Notes: generated by a model from the letters alone, not told the origin. Counted from the stretch's first letter, positions 11,202 through 22,022 are shown. The stretch: DNA of 64,000 bases from Gerris lacustris (GCA_951217055.1 OX578281.1:9640447-9704446), one strand, 5' to 3'. Numbers and translations: made by a program.

Positions 11202-12004
11202 TAATTATTTAAGTTACTAGACAGCAAAATGGAATTTTTCTGATAAGTTTTTTAAGTTTTAGTTCCGAGCCGAAGGCGAGAATAGGCTAAACAAATTTAC
11301 TGCAGAGGCGAAGCCGAGGCAGGAGTTACTATTTTACTGTTCTACTCAGGAAAATGATAATTTGACTGACGAGGCGAAGCCGATGCAGGAAAATTTCAAT
11401 TACCTGCTAAAGTATAACCGAAGCAGGTAATCTTTAAACGAGTCAGGAATATTTCCTTTGCTGCATAGTTACATAAAATATTTTATCTACTAACGGCGGA
11501 AAAAATTACACTAATTATAATTTAATTTTTTTTAATAGATAAAAGATTTTAAAGAAATGGAATTTTTAAAAATACGAAAGTTTGAGTCATAAGTTAAAAC
11601 AAAACAAAGGCAAAATGAATTCAGTGTCGCCACTTTTTTTATTTATTAATAGCTGTATTTTTATCTCAATTTGTTTTTTAATAATCACTGTAAAATAGTA
11701 AAATTTGTTTTAGTATTATAATTTTTTAAAAAAGATATAAATATTTAGCAGAATATTACGCTTAAATATATAAAAATTAACAATGTGGGAGAGTTCATAA
11801 TCTGCGATCTAGTAACCTTTTCTTAAAATTTGCCAGCCTGGTTATTATTTTGCTGACACTTTGAACTTATGCTGACACTTGGATATTTTGATGATACTTT
11901 ATTATATTACTGCGTGTTTTTTGACATTTTACAAAAGAATCAAGAGAATGACATTTTGTAGATTGAAAACAGTACAACAATGCTTAATTTTGCTGCCGTG
12001 AGAA
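11202..12004 (-). mobile_element. HCE subfamily 2 copy
   Basis: Minus-strand order: 5' end TTCTCACGGCAGCAAAATT near 12004, subterminal AAGTGTCAGCAAAAT-type repeats (11860-11900), promoter-like GTGGCGACACTG at 11624, a core junction around 11460-11510 (TAGATAAAATATTTTATGTA), hairpin block with GAGGCGAAGCCGAGGC and GAGGCGAAGCCGATGC (11300-11390) and CCGAGCCGAAGGCGAG (11267), and 3' end GTAACTTAAATAATTA at 11202. It is a close inverted relative of the units at 21222 and 22023. Confidence 0.75.
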
Positions 12005-12061
12005 AAATTGTTTTTTAAGTTTTAACTTTACTAACGTAACACTTTTGATTTTATTTTATTT

Positions 12062-12110
12062 TAGATCTGATGATGCCCATAAGGGGTGAAATATAACCTT
12101 TTTTACTTAA
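12062..12110 (+). repeat. Penelope-like 3' tail motif
   Basis: CTGATGATGCCCATAAGGGG followed by GTGAAATATAAC resembles the CTGANGA-hairpin-GAAA motif found near 3' ends of Penelope-like elements (compare 57538-57566 here). It is a short relic; no coding part is attached. Confidence 0.45.
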
Positions 12111-12251
12111 CTAATTGTTAATTTTACTCACCTATATAATCCTAAAAATAATTAATCCAAAATTATCAAAGGAACAAATTTATAAGAATTATTCTTCAAT
12201 TGTGCTTTGATGTTACTTGCGCCACTGATGCAATAGCACATTGATATGAAA

Positions 12252-12840
12252 TAGTTATTAATGCACCTAGGGAGTAAAGTAAGCCATTATTCCCTGAGCG
12301 AAAAAGTTGGTTCTTGAGGTGAAGCCGAAGGAACCATGGTCCCTAAATCCCAAGGCTAAGCCGAGGGAATAAGAGTTTTTATTTATAATTAGATAATTAT
12401 CGCGAGGGGAATAATAGCACTTTACTCACGAGGTACATACAATATTTTATCTCCAGTAGAGAGAAAATACACAGTTTCATCCATTGCACAGTTTTTATTT
12501 ATTATTTTAATAAATAACAATAATTATTAGCACTTTTAATAGCAGATATAAGAGATTCAATATTAAAAACAAATAAGAATTGGAATTAAACTCAAATAGA
12601 AGGTTATTTAGATGCAGGTTATAAACAAGGTCGAAAAAGCAGTGTCGCCAACCTGATTTCAACAACTTCATTTCATTAGCCATTCATTTTCTACTATTTA
12701 TAAAATTATTAAATTGGCAATCCTTACTTTTTTGCCCTACTTTTACTTTTTCTCCCTACTTTTGAATTCAGGGAAGAAAAGACTTACTTTTGTCCCTCTA
12801 AACTAATCCAAAAGCATAACTTTTTCTCCCTACTGGAGAT
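12252..12840 (-). mobile_element. HCE subfamily 1 copy, compact with AAA target duplication
   Basis: A 589-bp unit. On the minus strand: 5' ATCTCCAGTAGGGAGAAAAA, subterminal repeats to about 12720, promoter-like TTGGCGACACTG at 12640-12651, micro-ORF 12484-12422 (LSTGDKILYVPRE, stop), one diverged hairpin module with GAGGTGAAGCCGAAGG and AAGGCTAAGCCGAGGG, and 3' TAATAACTA at 12252. AAA flanks both ends (12249-12251 and 12841-12843). This is a good reference copy for the subfamily, although its hairpin block is shortened. Confidence 0.8.
12422..12484 (-). CDS. Conserved 20-codon micro-ORF of HCE subfamily 1
   Basis: Same frame, length and stop as 3069-3131, with 15 of 20 residues shared. The start ATG follows a TTTTTATTTATTATTTTA leader common to all copies. 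Function unknown. Confidence 0.4.
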   Translation of the reverse strand: MDETVYFLSTGDKILYVPRE

Positions 12841-13329
12841 AAAAGTTTTAATATTTCCTATAAAATAGAAAATCCACCAATTAATTTTATCAGCCAGTTT
12901 ATCAATTATGTAATAATATTTGATTGGTTTATTAATCTGTCAAAATATCTCGAACGATATTACAGATGAAGATACCATTTGGATATTAGTAAAAAGGTCA
13001 TACAAATGTAACAGGGTAACTGGTTTGATGATTTGAAACAAGTTATGTAAGGTGTCTTAATTTAATTATTACTATAACCTTATTTTTTTAAATTTAATTA
13101 ATTGTGAAGAAATAAATAATAAATAATGCAAAAGAAAATTATAGCCACAAAGTGAGTATGTCTCCTTATTATTCCAGCTATACCTACACTAACACTTAAT
13201 TCCAAACTGAATAAAATGCTAGTTATAGATAATCCCACTAATAAAAGTTTACTTCTAAGATGTCTCTCAATTAAAGGTATTATAACATAAAAAATAATAA
13301 CAAGAAATCCCCGAACAACTCATTTAAAA
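12841..13329. other. No feature recognised
   Basis: AT-rich, no assignable sequence. Confidence 0.5.
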
Positions 13330-13560
13330 CTTATGATTTAAAAGTTGGTCCGCGACAACTCAAACAAATTTTCTCTTATACGAGTTTATAACTACTTAGC
13401 CCAGTGTTTTCCATTTATTAGTTGTCGTATTTTCGTAGAGGCATTTAATTATTATTGAACATTTTATCAAAATTTATAATAAAAATAACTTATCGTCGGC
13501 GGGGAATCGAATTCCGCCTCTCTATTAAAGCGATTTTTTTAAGGAACTAGATTTTTCCTG
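13330..13560 (-). repeat. Repeat B copy, left part
   Basis: Inverse of the 3' part of repeat B, including the tRNA-like GGAATTCGATTCCCCGCC on the minus strand at about 13497-13515. It continues at about 14922 beyond the R element, which therefore inserted into it. Confidence 0.6.
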
Positions 13561-14008
13561 GGAAAACGTATTACATATATCGTTATATTCGTATTGAAAT
13601 GTATTATATACTACGTTCACACATCGTTTTGAAAAGGGTTTTGAAGACGATCCGCTAGTTCAAAACGATGTACGAACGGAGATCGACGGATCGTATCGGG
13701 TTAAATCCGCTCAACCAAAAATACGTGATCGGAACGGGGGATCGAAATTCAAAAAGCTCGTATGAACAGGTTGTGGAAGGGATCGAGATATCAGGTTATT
13801 TTACTCTTTTTCACTTTTTAAGCTCTTTGTTTTCGTGAGCTTCCGTTTCTTTTTTTTTTAAACTGCAAAAACGTTTTTAAACAAAAGTTAATACTATAAG
13901 AACCTGTAAAAACTTTTAATAACTTGTAAATAAAATGCAAAAATTCACGGACATATTAGATAATAAGAAAGGTTTTACTCGTGACGCCACCGTTATGGGA
14001 TATCGAAA

Positions 14009-14818
14009 TAGTTATTTGTGCAACTAGTGCGCAAAGTGGCACTTTGCTGCACTCGAGAGAAATATTTACGCCCTCGCCTTCGGCTCGGGCGGAAAGGTTT
14101 CTCGAGTGCAGCAAAGTCACTTTAAGCTCGAGTTGCACATTAAATTTTTCCTACAGTTAGTTTTTAATCTGTAAATAAAAACATTTTCAGACAGTTTTCC
14201 TACCTTCTTATTGTTACACCAAGAACTAAAACTTTCGTAGCTGCGTTCGTAATTTTGTTTTGACTTATCTGGAAGTAAATTTAGTGTTACATTTTTCGCT
14301 ATTGTAGCCAACTCTTCTGGAGTATTACTAAATTCAAAATCACTTTCGCTACAACTATCCATTTTCAGACAACTGTTTCTAAAAGGAATAATGAAAGGTT
14401 TTTCAATATTTACTAAACCAGCTGTTCTGTTTATAGTCAGTGTTGCCTTTTTTTTCTAGATTCAGCAAACCTGACCAAGCGCTGTTATTATTTTTTATTA
14501 TAACACTTACTCATCACATTTAATTCTTTTTTTTTAGATTGTCTATCTTTAGTTTTTTATATTTTAACATTTTTATATTTGATATATAGTGTAAATCATG
14601 TATTTAGTTAAAAAAAAGTAACATTAGTTGCCATTGTTGTTTTTACTATAATTTGGATTATCTAATCTTTGTTTAGATTTAAGTTGTTTATGTTCTTAAG
14701 TTGGAACACTGGAGTGCGGTAAAGTAAAACGAGTGCGGTAAAGTAGAAAGTGCAGGAATGTGTTGTTTTGCGTACTATTTTGAGTGCGATAATAACCACT
14801 TTATCGGTCAACTGTAGG
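14009..14818 (-). mobile_element. HCE subfamily 3 copy with AAA target duplication
   Basis: Bounded exactly by comparison with the uninterrupted R copy near 52730 (TTTCGAAAACAAATATTT): AAA lies at 14006-14008 and again at 14819-14821. Minus-strand order: CCTACAGTTGACCGATAAAG, subterminal ACTTTACCGCACTCG repeats (14709-14760), promoter-like GGCAACACTG at 14438, ATG at 14362 with an 81-codon frame, then a hairpin block 14009-14150 with arms CTCGAGTGCAGCAAAG and centre CCGAGCCGAAGGCGAGGG, and 3' end GCACAAATAACTA. Confidence 0.82.
14117..14362 (-). pseudogene. N-terminal fragment of a tyrosine-recombinase-like protein
   Basis: An 81-codon frame. Residues about 14-60 (NTPEELATIAKNVTL, then NLLPDKSKQNYERSYESF, then SENVFIYRL) look like the N-terminal SAM-like/core-binding region of eukaryotic tyrosine recombinases of the Crypton-related kind, where LLP.KS...YE..Y..F..W is typical. 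The family call is from memory and needs a profile search. The frame stops recombinase-like at about residue 66 and then reads into the hairpin block (CRKNLMCNSSLK). The catalytic domain with R-H-R-Y is absent, so this cannot be an active enzyme. A promoter-like motif lies about 80 bases upstream. Confidence 0.55.
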
Positions 14819-14921
14819 AAAACAAATATTTATATCACCTGGTTTTTTTTAGTGTGAACGCGAATTGTTTTGAAAACGAATTGGATCCGAAACGCTTTCA
14901 AAACGATGTATGAACGTAGTA

Positions 14922-15200
14922 ATATTTTATACATTTTTAATCAAAATCGTCAAAACCGTTTTCGAGAAATAATTTCTTTTCAGGTTTTTGGGGATACCGC
15001 CGCCAAATTTGGAGCTTCACTATAAAGGAAGCCCGTGGTTCGAATCCAGGTTGTAAAGTCTATTTTTCTTTGTCTGTCCCCCTTTGTAAATAGTAATTAC
15101 AATTTGATTTAAAAAAAAAAGCCAAATGTTTGTAAAAATCGGCTCAGTAGTGTAGGCTTCACTTGTCTGCACAGACAACAGACAGAGAGACATATTTTAT
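14922..15200. repeat. Repeat B continuation with a SINE tail
   Basis: 14922-15000 continues inverse repeat B. 15018-15113 is a plus-strand copy of the tRNA-derived SINE tail (CCCGTGGTTCGAATCC, then TCTATTTTTCTTTGTCTGTC and an A-run). The B-box match is good but no A box precedes it, so this is not a tRNA gene. Confidence 0.6.
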
Positions 15201-15768
15201 CATAGACATAGTTATCATAAATTGTCTTCAGCAGAATAAATGTCCTTGAATGGATCACAAAATGACTTAATGAACAAAAAATATTTATTGAAGCACAATT
15301 TCAGCAACCATTAATAATAATAAAATAATAGATCAATCATGATAATAATAATAACTTGATCTAATAAAAAAATAAAAATATAATAGAATAAACTAATTCA
15401 ATCGATTGTTTATTAATGACATTATTTTTATTAGTTAAGAATTTCATAATCTTTCTTCTATTTTTTATTATTTTTTTTTTTTTTTTTTTTAGTTTAACCC
15501 ATCCTAATGATAATTTTTTTGTTAAAATATTTATCCGCAAATTTAAAAAAAAAAAAATCAAGTTACACCAGAAGTTAAATTAAAAAACTTATATAATTTA
15601 TATAATTGAGGATTATACAATGTATTTTTTTTTATTATGATTATTTCAGAGAAATGTCGGTATTTTTTTAAAAAAAATATCATTCGATTATTTTTATTTA
15701 AGAGCTACCGAGAATTATTGCTTATTATTTTCAAGTGGTTTGAGATTAATTTACTTCTGTAATAGACT

Positions 15769-15799
<31 letters not shown>

Positions 15800-16444
15800 T
15801 AGAACGAATAAAAGTATAACAACTTCCTAAAAAAAATTATAGATGAATTAGAAATTAATTAGAAGTAGATGAACAAAATTGGTTACGGCTGTTTATTTCC
15901 TTCGTGAACTAAAATCACAGAAATCTTTCACGCTAATAAAAGGTTTTAAAAAAGGGAAGTCAAGTGAATGAACTAACATAATTCTTAATGCAATTTGAAT
16001 TTGACTTTTAAAAAATAAAATAATCCAAAGTACATAGAAAACATGACATTTTCATAACAGGCATAATCCAGTTTAAAATTAAAAGGTTTTGACTACTAAG
16101 GAGATTTTGTTTTCCTTTTAAGTAATCAGTAAGCACTAAAATAGTGAAGTAGTAAAAAATCTTCTGGAGACAAAATGCGGAAGGTAGTATTTAAAGTTCA
16201 AAAAAAATTATTTTCTTTTTTTTATAGACAAAACTTTGATGTTGAATATTGTATTAGATCATGCAAGCAGTAAAGGGTAACTAAGATTAAATGTTTAGGT
16301 ACACTGCAGAGGTAACACTGCAGAAAGAATCCACACACTATTACTTAAAGTAAAGTATGACATTTTACGTTTGTAATTACCATTTATTAATTATCCACTT
16401 GATACAATTAAAAATATAAATTATAAGAGTTTTATCCATTGCTC
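15201..16444. other. AT-rich stretch with homopolymers, no gene
   Basis: Contains T-runs at 15472-15490 and an A-run at 15773-15799. No supported gene; the 66-codon frame at 15361-15561 is a product of poly-A/T. Confidence 0.6.
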
Positions 16445-16740
16445 GAAATTCTTTTTACTTCTCATATATAGAGAAAGTATTGTGGTGGCTCGAAAATTCT
16501 ATTTTGATATTTTGATGGATTTACACGTTTTGAGGTCCCCTGAGTCCAAAAAATTGTGTTTAAAAAATGTCTGCCTGTGCCACCAGGAGCTAAAACTAAT
16601 GGGCTGATTTTGAAGAAATTTTGTATTCATGATTGGAAAAATGATACCCAGAGGCGAAATCGAGAAATGAATTTAGCTCCAAATTATAGGGCGCTACCCC
16701 CTAAAAACTCTGAAAAAAAAGTGAAAAGAAATTATTTCGG
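16445..16740 (+). repeat. Repeat B copy
   Basis: Starts with CTTCTCATATATAGAGAAAG and contains GAGGTCCCCTGAGTCCAAAA. It ends where an HCE fragment begins. Confidence 0.7.
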
Positions 16741-16741
16741 A

Positions 16742-17057
16742 TTCAATATTAAAAACAAAAATAAGAATTGCAATTAAACTCAAATAGAAGGTTATTTAGA
16801 TGCAGGTTTAAACAATGATAAACAAGGTCGAAAAAGCAGTGTCGCCAACCTGATTTCTACAACCTAGCCATTTTTTTAACATTAGCCATTCATTCTCTAC
16901 AATTTATAAAATAATTAAGTTGGCAATCCTTCTTTTTCTTTCTGGTTTTAGTTTTACTTTTTCTCCCTACGTTTTGAGTTGGGAAGAAAAAACTTTAGTC
17001 CCTCTAAACTAATCCAAAATCTTACTACTAATCCAACTTTTTCTCCCTGCTGGAGAT
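16742..17057 (-). mobile_element. HCE subfamily 1, 5' fragment
   Basis: Carries the 5' end ATCTCCAGCAGGGAGAAAAA (17057), the subterminal repeats and the promoter-like GGCGACACTG at about 16840, but is cut before the ATG and hairpins. AAA follows the 5' end. Confidence 0.75.
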
Positions 17058-17444
17058 AAAATAATAAAAAAAGTCTTTTTAAATATCGCAAAAGAGTTAA
17101 AACAAAACGTTAGAAAAGTTGGTTCTATTATTCGCGATTAAAATAAAATTGTAAACTTTCACTTGCAAAAGTCACGAATTTAATACTTGAAGTTTACAGC
17201 GAAGTTTGACTACTTATCTCAAAGCATCAATTGAAAAAAAGGACGAAAGGAAAAAATTAAAAATAAATTACGGAGTTAATATACATAGAGAAAAATATAA
17301 TTTTAGATATCATACGTTGGTGAAATATATTTTTAATCACTCTGTTTCTATTCCCTAATATGTGTAATGCAATAAAAGATGAACCGATAACAAATTTGCT
17401 AATTTATTTGATGTTTCCGAGGTTACCGAAGTTAACGAAAGATA
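17058..17444. other. No feature recognised
   Basis: AT-rich, no assignable sequence. Confidence 0.5.
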
Positions 17445-17838
17445 ATACGTTACTTTCGATAAACTATATAAACGTTTCATACAAATCAGATAAGTAATTT
17501 TGAATATGCAGGTGTAAATAAATGTATGTTTGTGCGCTTGTGGAAGAGAAACAAATGAGCGTAGAAGGTTGAAACTTATATGGGTCCAACAATAAGCAAA
17601 TTATGACCTACCATAATAATTTCATTAAGATCAGACGTGTAGTTTTAAGATATGTTAGTTCGCGAAAATTGAGTGACTGACCGAATGACTGAAAGACAGA
17701 CACGGAACCGAAAATGTTGCCTGATGTCTGAAAATAATTTCTGCTTTGGAATTTTTGAAATCGGAGACATAAAAAATATTTTCGATTCTCAGAACGATCA
17801 CATAGCTTCCGTTACCTTCAGTAAGCTTGGAAGATAAA
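17445..17838 (+). repeat. Repeat A, 3' part
   Basis: Contains GTGTAAATAAATGTATG, GGAAGAGAAACAAATG, GACAGACACGGAACC and the end TTACCTTCAGTAAGCTTGG. Confidence 0.8.
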
Positions 17839-18154
17839 ATACAAAATAATTAAACTAAATTAGATACATACTATGGAATTTATAAGTTTTTTCGTCATGT
17901 ATTTATTCGTTCTTCTGGTGGATTATACATACTAATATTAAACAATTTAAATAGACCGCAATAAATAGCTATTATATCTTTATCTGATCAATAGTGGTCT
18001 ACAAGACAAGTTTTATAATATTTTTAAATTTATAAAAATTCAAAATATTTATTCATCGAAGCAGTTAAAGAGTTCGACGTGACAGGAGACAGTCCAAGTG
18101 ACCATCAAACGTCCACAACACATATATCCTTTGATATATTACCGTTATTCGTTA

Positions 18155-18217
<63 letters not shown>

Positions 18218-18815
18218 TTTCATGTTACATAAATGTCTCTTTTATATATTTATTATAATATTATAAGTACAAAATGAAATGACCTGTCTTTATATCAGTT
18301 TAAAAGTATAATATTTGAGACACTCTTAAGTCAATAAAGTCATGATAATAGGTAGGACGTCATACGAAGAAACCTTGCTCCCATTATGTGAAGATCAAAT
18401 ATATTTAAAACTCTGGCGGGAATTGTAGTGTTAAAAAAAAAATCATACAAATTTACATATGAAATGGGTGTGAACATTATTTCTTTTTTTAAACTTTTGA
18501 GATCAATTTACATGTTTGAGCTAAATCGATGACAAAAAGTAGGTTAGGTATGACATCGATTTCAATATATTCTACTTTTTTTTGCTTTCCCCTTGAACCA
18601 TAAAATGGGATAAATTCCAAAAAAATTATTTCAATAACAAAAGCAAAACGATTTTCTTGCACGCAATATTTTCAATTATTATTTATGAATGTTATGAATT
18701 GCTATTGGCCTTTATATTGTTTGGATTGTGAGATTAAAATTAACATAATTAATTTTAATATACAAGATATTTTTAAAAAAGTGGGTTTGATATGCTTTTG
18801 AAAGTAATACTGCTT
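17839..18815. other. No gene; (TA)n tract inside
   Basis: A TA microsatellite occupies 18159-18213. The rest is AT-rich and unassigned. Confidence 0.6.
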
Positions 18816-19420
18816 AAAATAGACTGCCAATTAGTGTGGCACATAGCTCCCTTTTATCCTATCACGTACTTTATTGATATTATGCTTTTACAAGCCATTA
18901 TTGTTTAATCAATTTAATTAATTCCCTCGTTGTTTTAATATATGAAGATTGGTTTGATTTTTTACATGAATTAAAGTATCGATTTAGCAAAAGGTAAAGA
19001 TCGCAGACGGATAAAATTAGTCTGGAGCTATCTGCAGTCTACTTTTTACAAACCATCCAAATTTCTTAAAAATCAAATGAGTAATTTGGAAGATATAGGT
19101 GTAAATAAATGTATTTTTGTGAGCATGTTGAAGAGAAACAAATGGGCGCAGAAGGTTGTAACTTCCATATGGGACCAACCATGGGCTAATTATGACCTAC
19201 TACCATACAAATTTCATTAAAATCGGACGTGTAGTTTTTAAGATATTTTGGTTCGCAAAAAATGAGTGACAGACCGACAGACAGACACGGAACCAAAAAT
19301 GTTCCCTGGTGTCTGAAACGGATTTCTGTCTAAGAATTTTTGAAATAGGAGACATAAAATATTTTCGTTGTTCAAAACGATATTTTTGTTCCGTTACCTT
19401 CAGTAAACTCGAAAGCAAAA
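18816..19420 (+). repeat. Repeat A, near full-length copy
   Basis: About 605 bp from AAAATAGACTGCCAATTAG to ACTCGAAAGCAAAA. Internal landmarks: TTATTGATATTATGCTTTTA, TCTGGAGCTATCTGCAG, ATAGGTGTAAATAAATG, GACCGACAGACAGACACGG. The 3' end forms a hairpin in better copies (GCTTCCG, TTACC, GGTAA, CGGAAGC). It has no coding frame. Its class is not recognised; it is the commonest repeat here, with at least eleven full or partial copies. Confidence 0.8.
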
Positions 19421-20328
19421 TGCAATTTTACTGCCTAAGCAGTAAAATCAGGAAACATGTTATTGAATATTTTTATGTCTAGGCATCAAAATGTTTATTG
19501 TTATTATGTTGGCAATGATAGTTTATATTATTATATTTGTCTTATATCATTACCATATAGTATAGTTTAATAAGGTAATCTTTAAAAAATAATCTTATTA
19601 TTTATAAAATAATCTATTTATATTTGTTAATCCTGTTTAATAAGTTATCAATGATTTGTAGATCTATAATTAAAAAAAAGAAAGAAAAGCGGAGTAACTG
19701 TCAAACTGCAACTTCATGATAACATACATATTATTATTGAAGTCATTCTTGATTAGACCAGCTGTTTTTCTTTATTTATGCTAGTTACTTATATTCTTAA
19801 TTTATTAAAACAAATTATCATATTAATAATTAATCAATGAAGCTTGCCAAATCAAAGTTTGTATCATTCATGATAAATAGCAACATTTATCATTGTTTTG
19901 TTAACTTTAAACACTAATAAGTCTTATTATACGATGCACTTTTGAAACGCTATATTACTAACTGTTATGCAATTGTAAAGGCAATTTATTTATTGTAGCA
20001 TCATAAATAAAAGTGACAATCTATCATACTAACAAGCGTTAAAACTTGCCGCGTTAAACAAACTTCTTTGCCAAAAGAACTTTTACGTAACTATCTATCT
20101 AGGATCTAATAAAAGGGGTTTTGTTTTTTCAATCGTTCATTTAAAAGTGCATTTTGGTTTCACAACAAAATTCATTTCGAAATTTTCAAATTATATGTTT
20201 CTTGTTGTGTATTTTCTTTTCTTTGTGCTTAGTACTTCTTTGTCAGCCTTATTTCATGTTGTTTTTCGTTCATTATTTATTGGGCTTTAAATATTTCATG
20301 TATTGTCGACTAGAATTTAAAATAATAA
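19421..20328. other. No feature recognised
   Basis: AT-rich. A small palindrome TTTTACTGCCTAAGCAGTAAAA at 19426-19447 resembles the hairpin tip of HCE subfamily 2, but no unit is attached. Confidence 0.5.
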
Positions 20329-20519
20329 TAGCTGTGTCTTACATTAAGCGTCGAGTGCGAAAAGTAGCATTTTGCATGCGAGTGTGGAGTTTGCACCCGA
20401 GCGACAGCGAGGGTAGTAAAACCACACGAGCAATGCAAAATGCCGTTTTCGCTCGAGTTGCGTACCGTACTTTATCTACGATTGTTAGATTTAAATTAAT
20501 AAATACAGAAAAAAATAAA

Positions 20520-20654
20520 CATGCTGTATGTAAGTTCGTATCTCTCTCTTGATAAAGATGGCATTAATTCTTGAGTTGTATTTTTTGCCGAATTAATTAT
20601 TTCTGGAGGAGTATTATTTTCCACATTTTCGTTAAAGTCACTTGATTCACTTAT
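20520..20654 (-). pseudogene. Recombinase-like N-terminal stub, start codon lost
   Basis: On the minus strand it reads like the stub at 23971 (SESSDFNENVENNTPPEI, then INSAKNTTQELMPSLSRE), but the initiator is ATA instead of ATG. This is a decayed fragment of the same gene. Confidence 0.5.
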
Positions 20655-20753
20655 TGTTTTTCACTAAAAACTCGATATAAACAGTTACTTTAATACAAGA
20701 ACAGCAAATTAGTTTTGTTAAAATGTAAACAAACTCGCTGATCGTGGGTAAAG

Positions 20754-20809
20754 CTGAAGAATTCCTCTTCTTTACCGCCCTAAGGTGGTAAAGAAGAGGA
20801 ATTCTTCAG
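20754..20809. repeat. 56-bp GAATTC palindrome in HCE 4
   Basis: CTGAAGAATTCCTCTTCTTT and its inverse are separated by about 10 bases. Matching palindromes are at 23824-23879 and 25543-25598. The copy at 34161 has only one arm. Confidence 0.9.
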
Positions 20810-20914
20810 AACTATGAGACGCGCATGCGCAATTAATAATACAAGTACGTAAAAAATCACTTTCTACGCATCTAAACAGAGATACAATGTTTATATTTCG
20901 TATCAATCGTAGAT

Positions 20915-21221
20915 AAAAACATTTTAAATTACAATGAATTAATTTTATTTTCGGTTGACGGAAAGGCAACGTATAAAGACGCAATCTCTTACTCTCCTAC
21001 ACTGTACTTTTCAAAAGAGCAATAAATTGTGTTTTTGTTAGAACTAAGTATAGAAAAAATGTCGAGATATTTGTCTACATTCTAGATCTGGATTATACAA
21101 TCATTCATAGCTACTAAGCCCCAATGATTTAAATATTTATATTATTAATGAAAACGAAATCAACGCAGACACAACGAAAATCCTTAAGGATTTACCCGAA
21201 GATAACAAGAAATTATTTTTT
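20915..21221. other. No feature recognised
   Basis: Unassigned AT-rich spacer. Confidence 0.5.
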
Positions 21222-22020
21222 CCTACTAGCGGCAGCAAAATTACGCATAATTGAACTGTTTTTAGGCATTAAAGTTTAATTTCTCTGAGGTTGTAAGAAA
21301 ACTTTACAATACGCAGCAAAATACGATTTTGCTGCCTAGGCGGCAAAATCGCATTTTGCTGAGGTTTATTCCAGGCAAAACCACTCCCACATTCCCCGCT
21401 ACAAATAAATAAACAAACAACCTTTTTTTTATATTTTCTTTAACCTAAATTATTTGAACAATTTACCTTTAAAATATTACGAATTTATAAAAAAGGTTTA
21501 TAAATGCTTATTATAGATTATATTTATAAAATAGAATGGAGTAAAAAGATAAAAAAGAAATAAAAATATTACAAAAAATAGTAGGTCTTAAAATAATCAT
21601 AAATAATTAAATTAGTGGCAACACTACAGCTCGTCTATTATCATCATTTTGTTTTGTTTTTACTGTATTTCTGCCAATTCATTTATTATAATGGTAACAT
21701 TTGATATTGTTGCTTGTTTTTTTTTTTTAATTTGAATAGTTCAATTATAGTATTTGATAAGTAAGTAAGTATTATAAAATGAATATTATTTATAGGAAAC
21801 ATTTTTCTGCCGCCTGTAGGAAAAATATTGTATGTAACAAGGCAGCAAAGGAAACATTTCTGCCTCATATTGATATTACATTGATATTAGGAATAAATAA
21901 CCTGCCTCGGCTTCGCCTCGGCAGTTAATTTCCATAGCCTGACCTCGCCTCCGGCTCGGAGGCTAATTTAATCATTCGTCAGAAAAATTCCATTTTGCTG
22001 CCTAGTTACATAAATAACTA
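21222..22020 (+). mobile_element. HCE subfamily 2 copy, tandem partner 1
   Basis: 5' CCTACTAGCGGCAGCAAAAT behind a T-run. A GC-palindrome CAAAATACGATTTTGCTGCC/GGCGGCAAAATCG occurs near 21315-21360. Promoter-like GTGGCAACACTA at 21615, ATG at 21779 with a 49-codon frame that runs through the junction, hairpin cores CCTCGGCTTCGCCTCGG (21904) and CTCGCCTCCGGCTCGGAGG (21945), 3' end TTACATAAATAACTA at 22020. Two bases (TT) separate it from the next unit. Confidence 0.8.
21779..21928 (+). CDS. 49-codon frame in HCE 2
   Basis: Starts after a promoter-like motif and reads MNIIYRKHFSAACRKNIVCN. The DNA TTTTCTGCCGCCTGTAGGAA aligns position for position with TTTTCTCCCTACTGGAGATA of the subfamily 1 micro-ORF, which argues for shared descent. 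It ends inside the hairpin block. No domain; coding status doubtful. Confidence 0.3.
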   Translation: MNIIYRKHFSAACRKNIVCNKAAKETFLPHIDITLILGINNLPRLRLGS

Positions 22021-22022
22021 TT

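Larger units (their letters stand above)
13611..14919. mobile_element. R element: TIR element carrying a nested HCE
   Basis: Termini CTACGTTCACACATCG and CGATGTATGAACGTAG are inverted repeats extending about 24 bp. TA flanks both ends, so a TA duplication is possible but the region is AT-rich. About 500 bp of the element itself is non-coding. A second copy without the nested insertion lies at 52381-52825 and gives the empty site for the HCE at 14009-14818. Confidence 0.8.
20329..20914 (-). mobile_element. HCE subfamily 4 copy
   Basis: Minus-strand order: 5' ATCTACGATTGATACG (20914, AAA beyond), palindrome 20754-20809, leader, recombinase-like stub with its ATG mutated to ATA (20654), junction GTAGATAAAGTACGGTACGC, hairpin block with arms CGAAAACGGCATTTTGCAT and CGAAAAGTAGC and core CCTCGCTGTCGCTCGGG, 3' end near 20329. 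The 132-codon plus-strand frame over it is a chance reading of the hairpin. Confidence 0.78.

Noticed and set aside
20154..20552. 132-codon plus-strand frame
   Set aside because: Its second half is the hairpin block of HCE 4 read in the wrong sense and the first half is T-rich filler; no domain.
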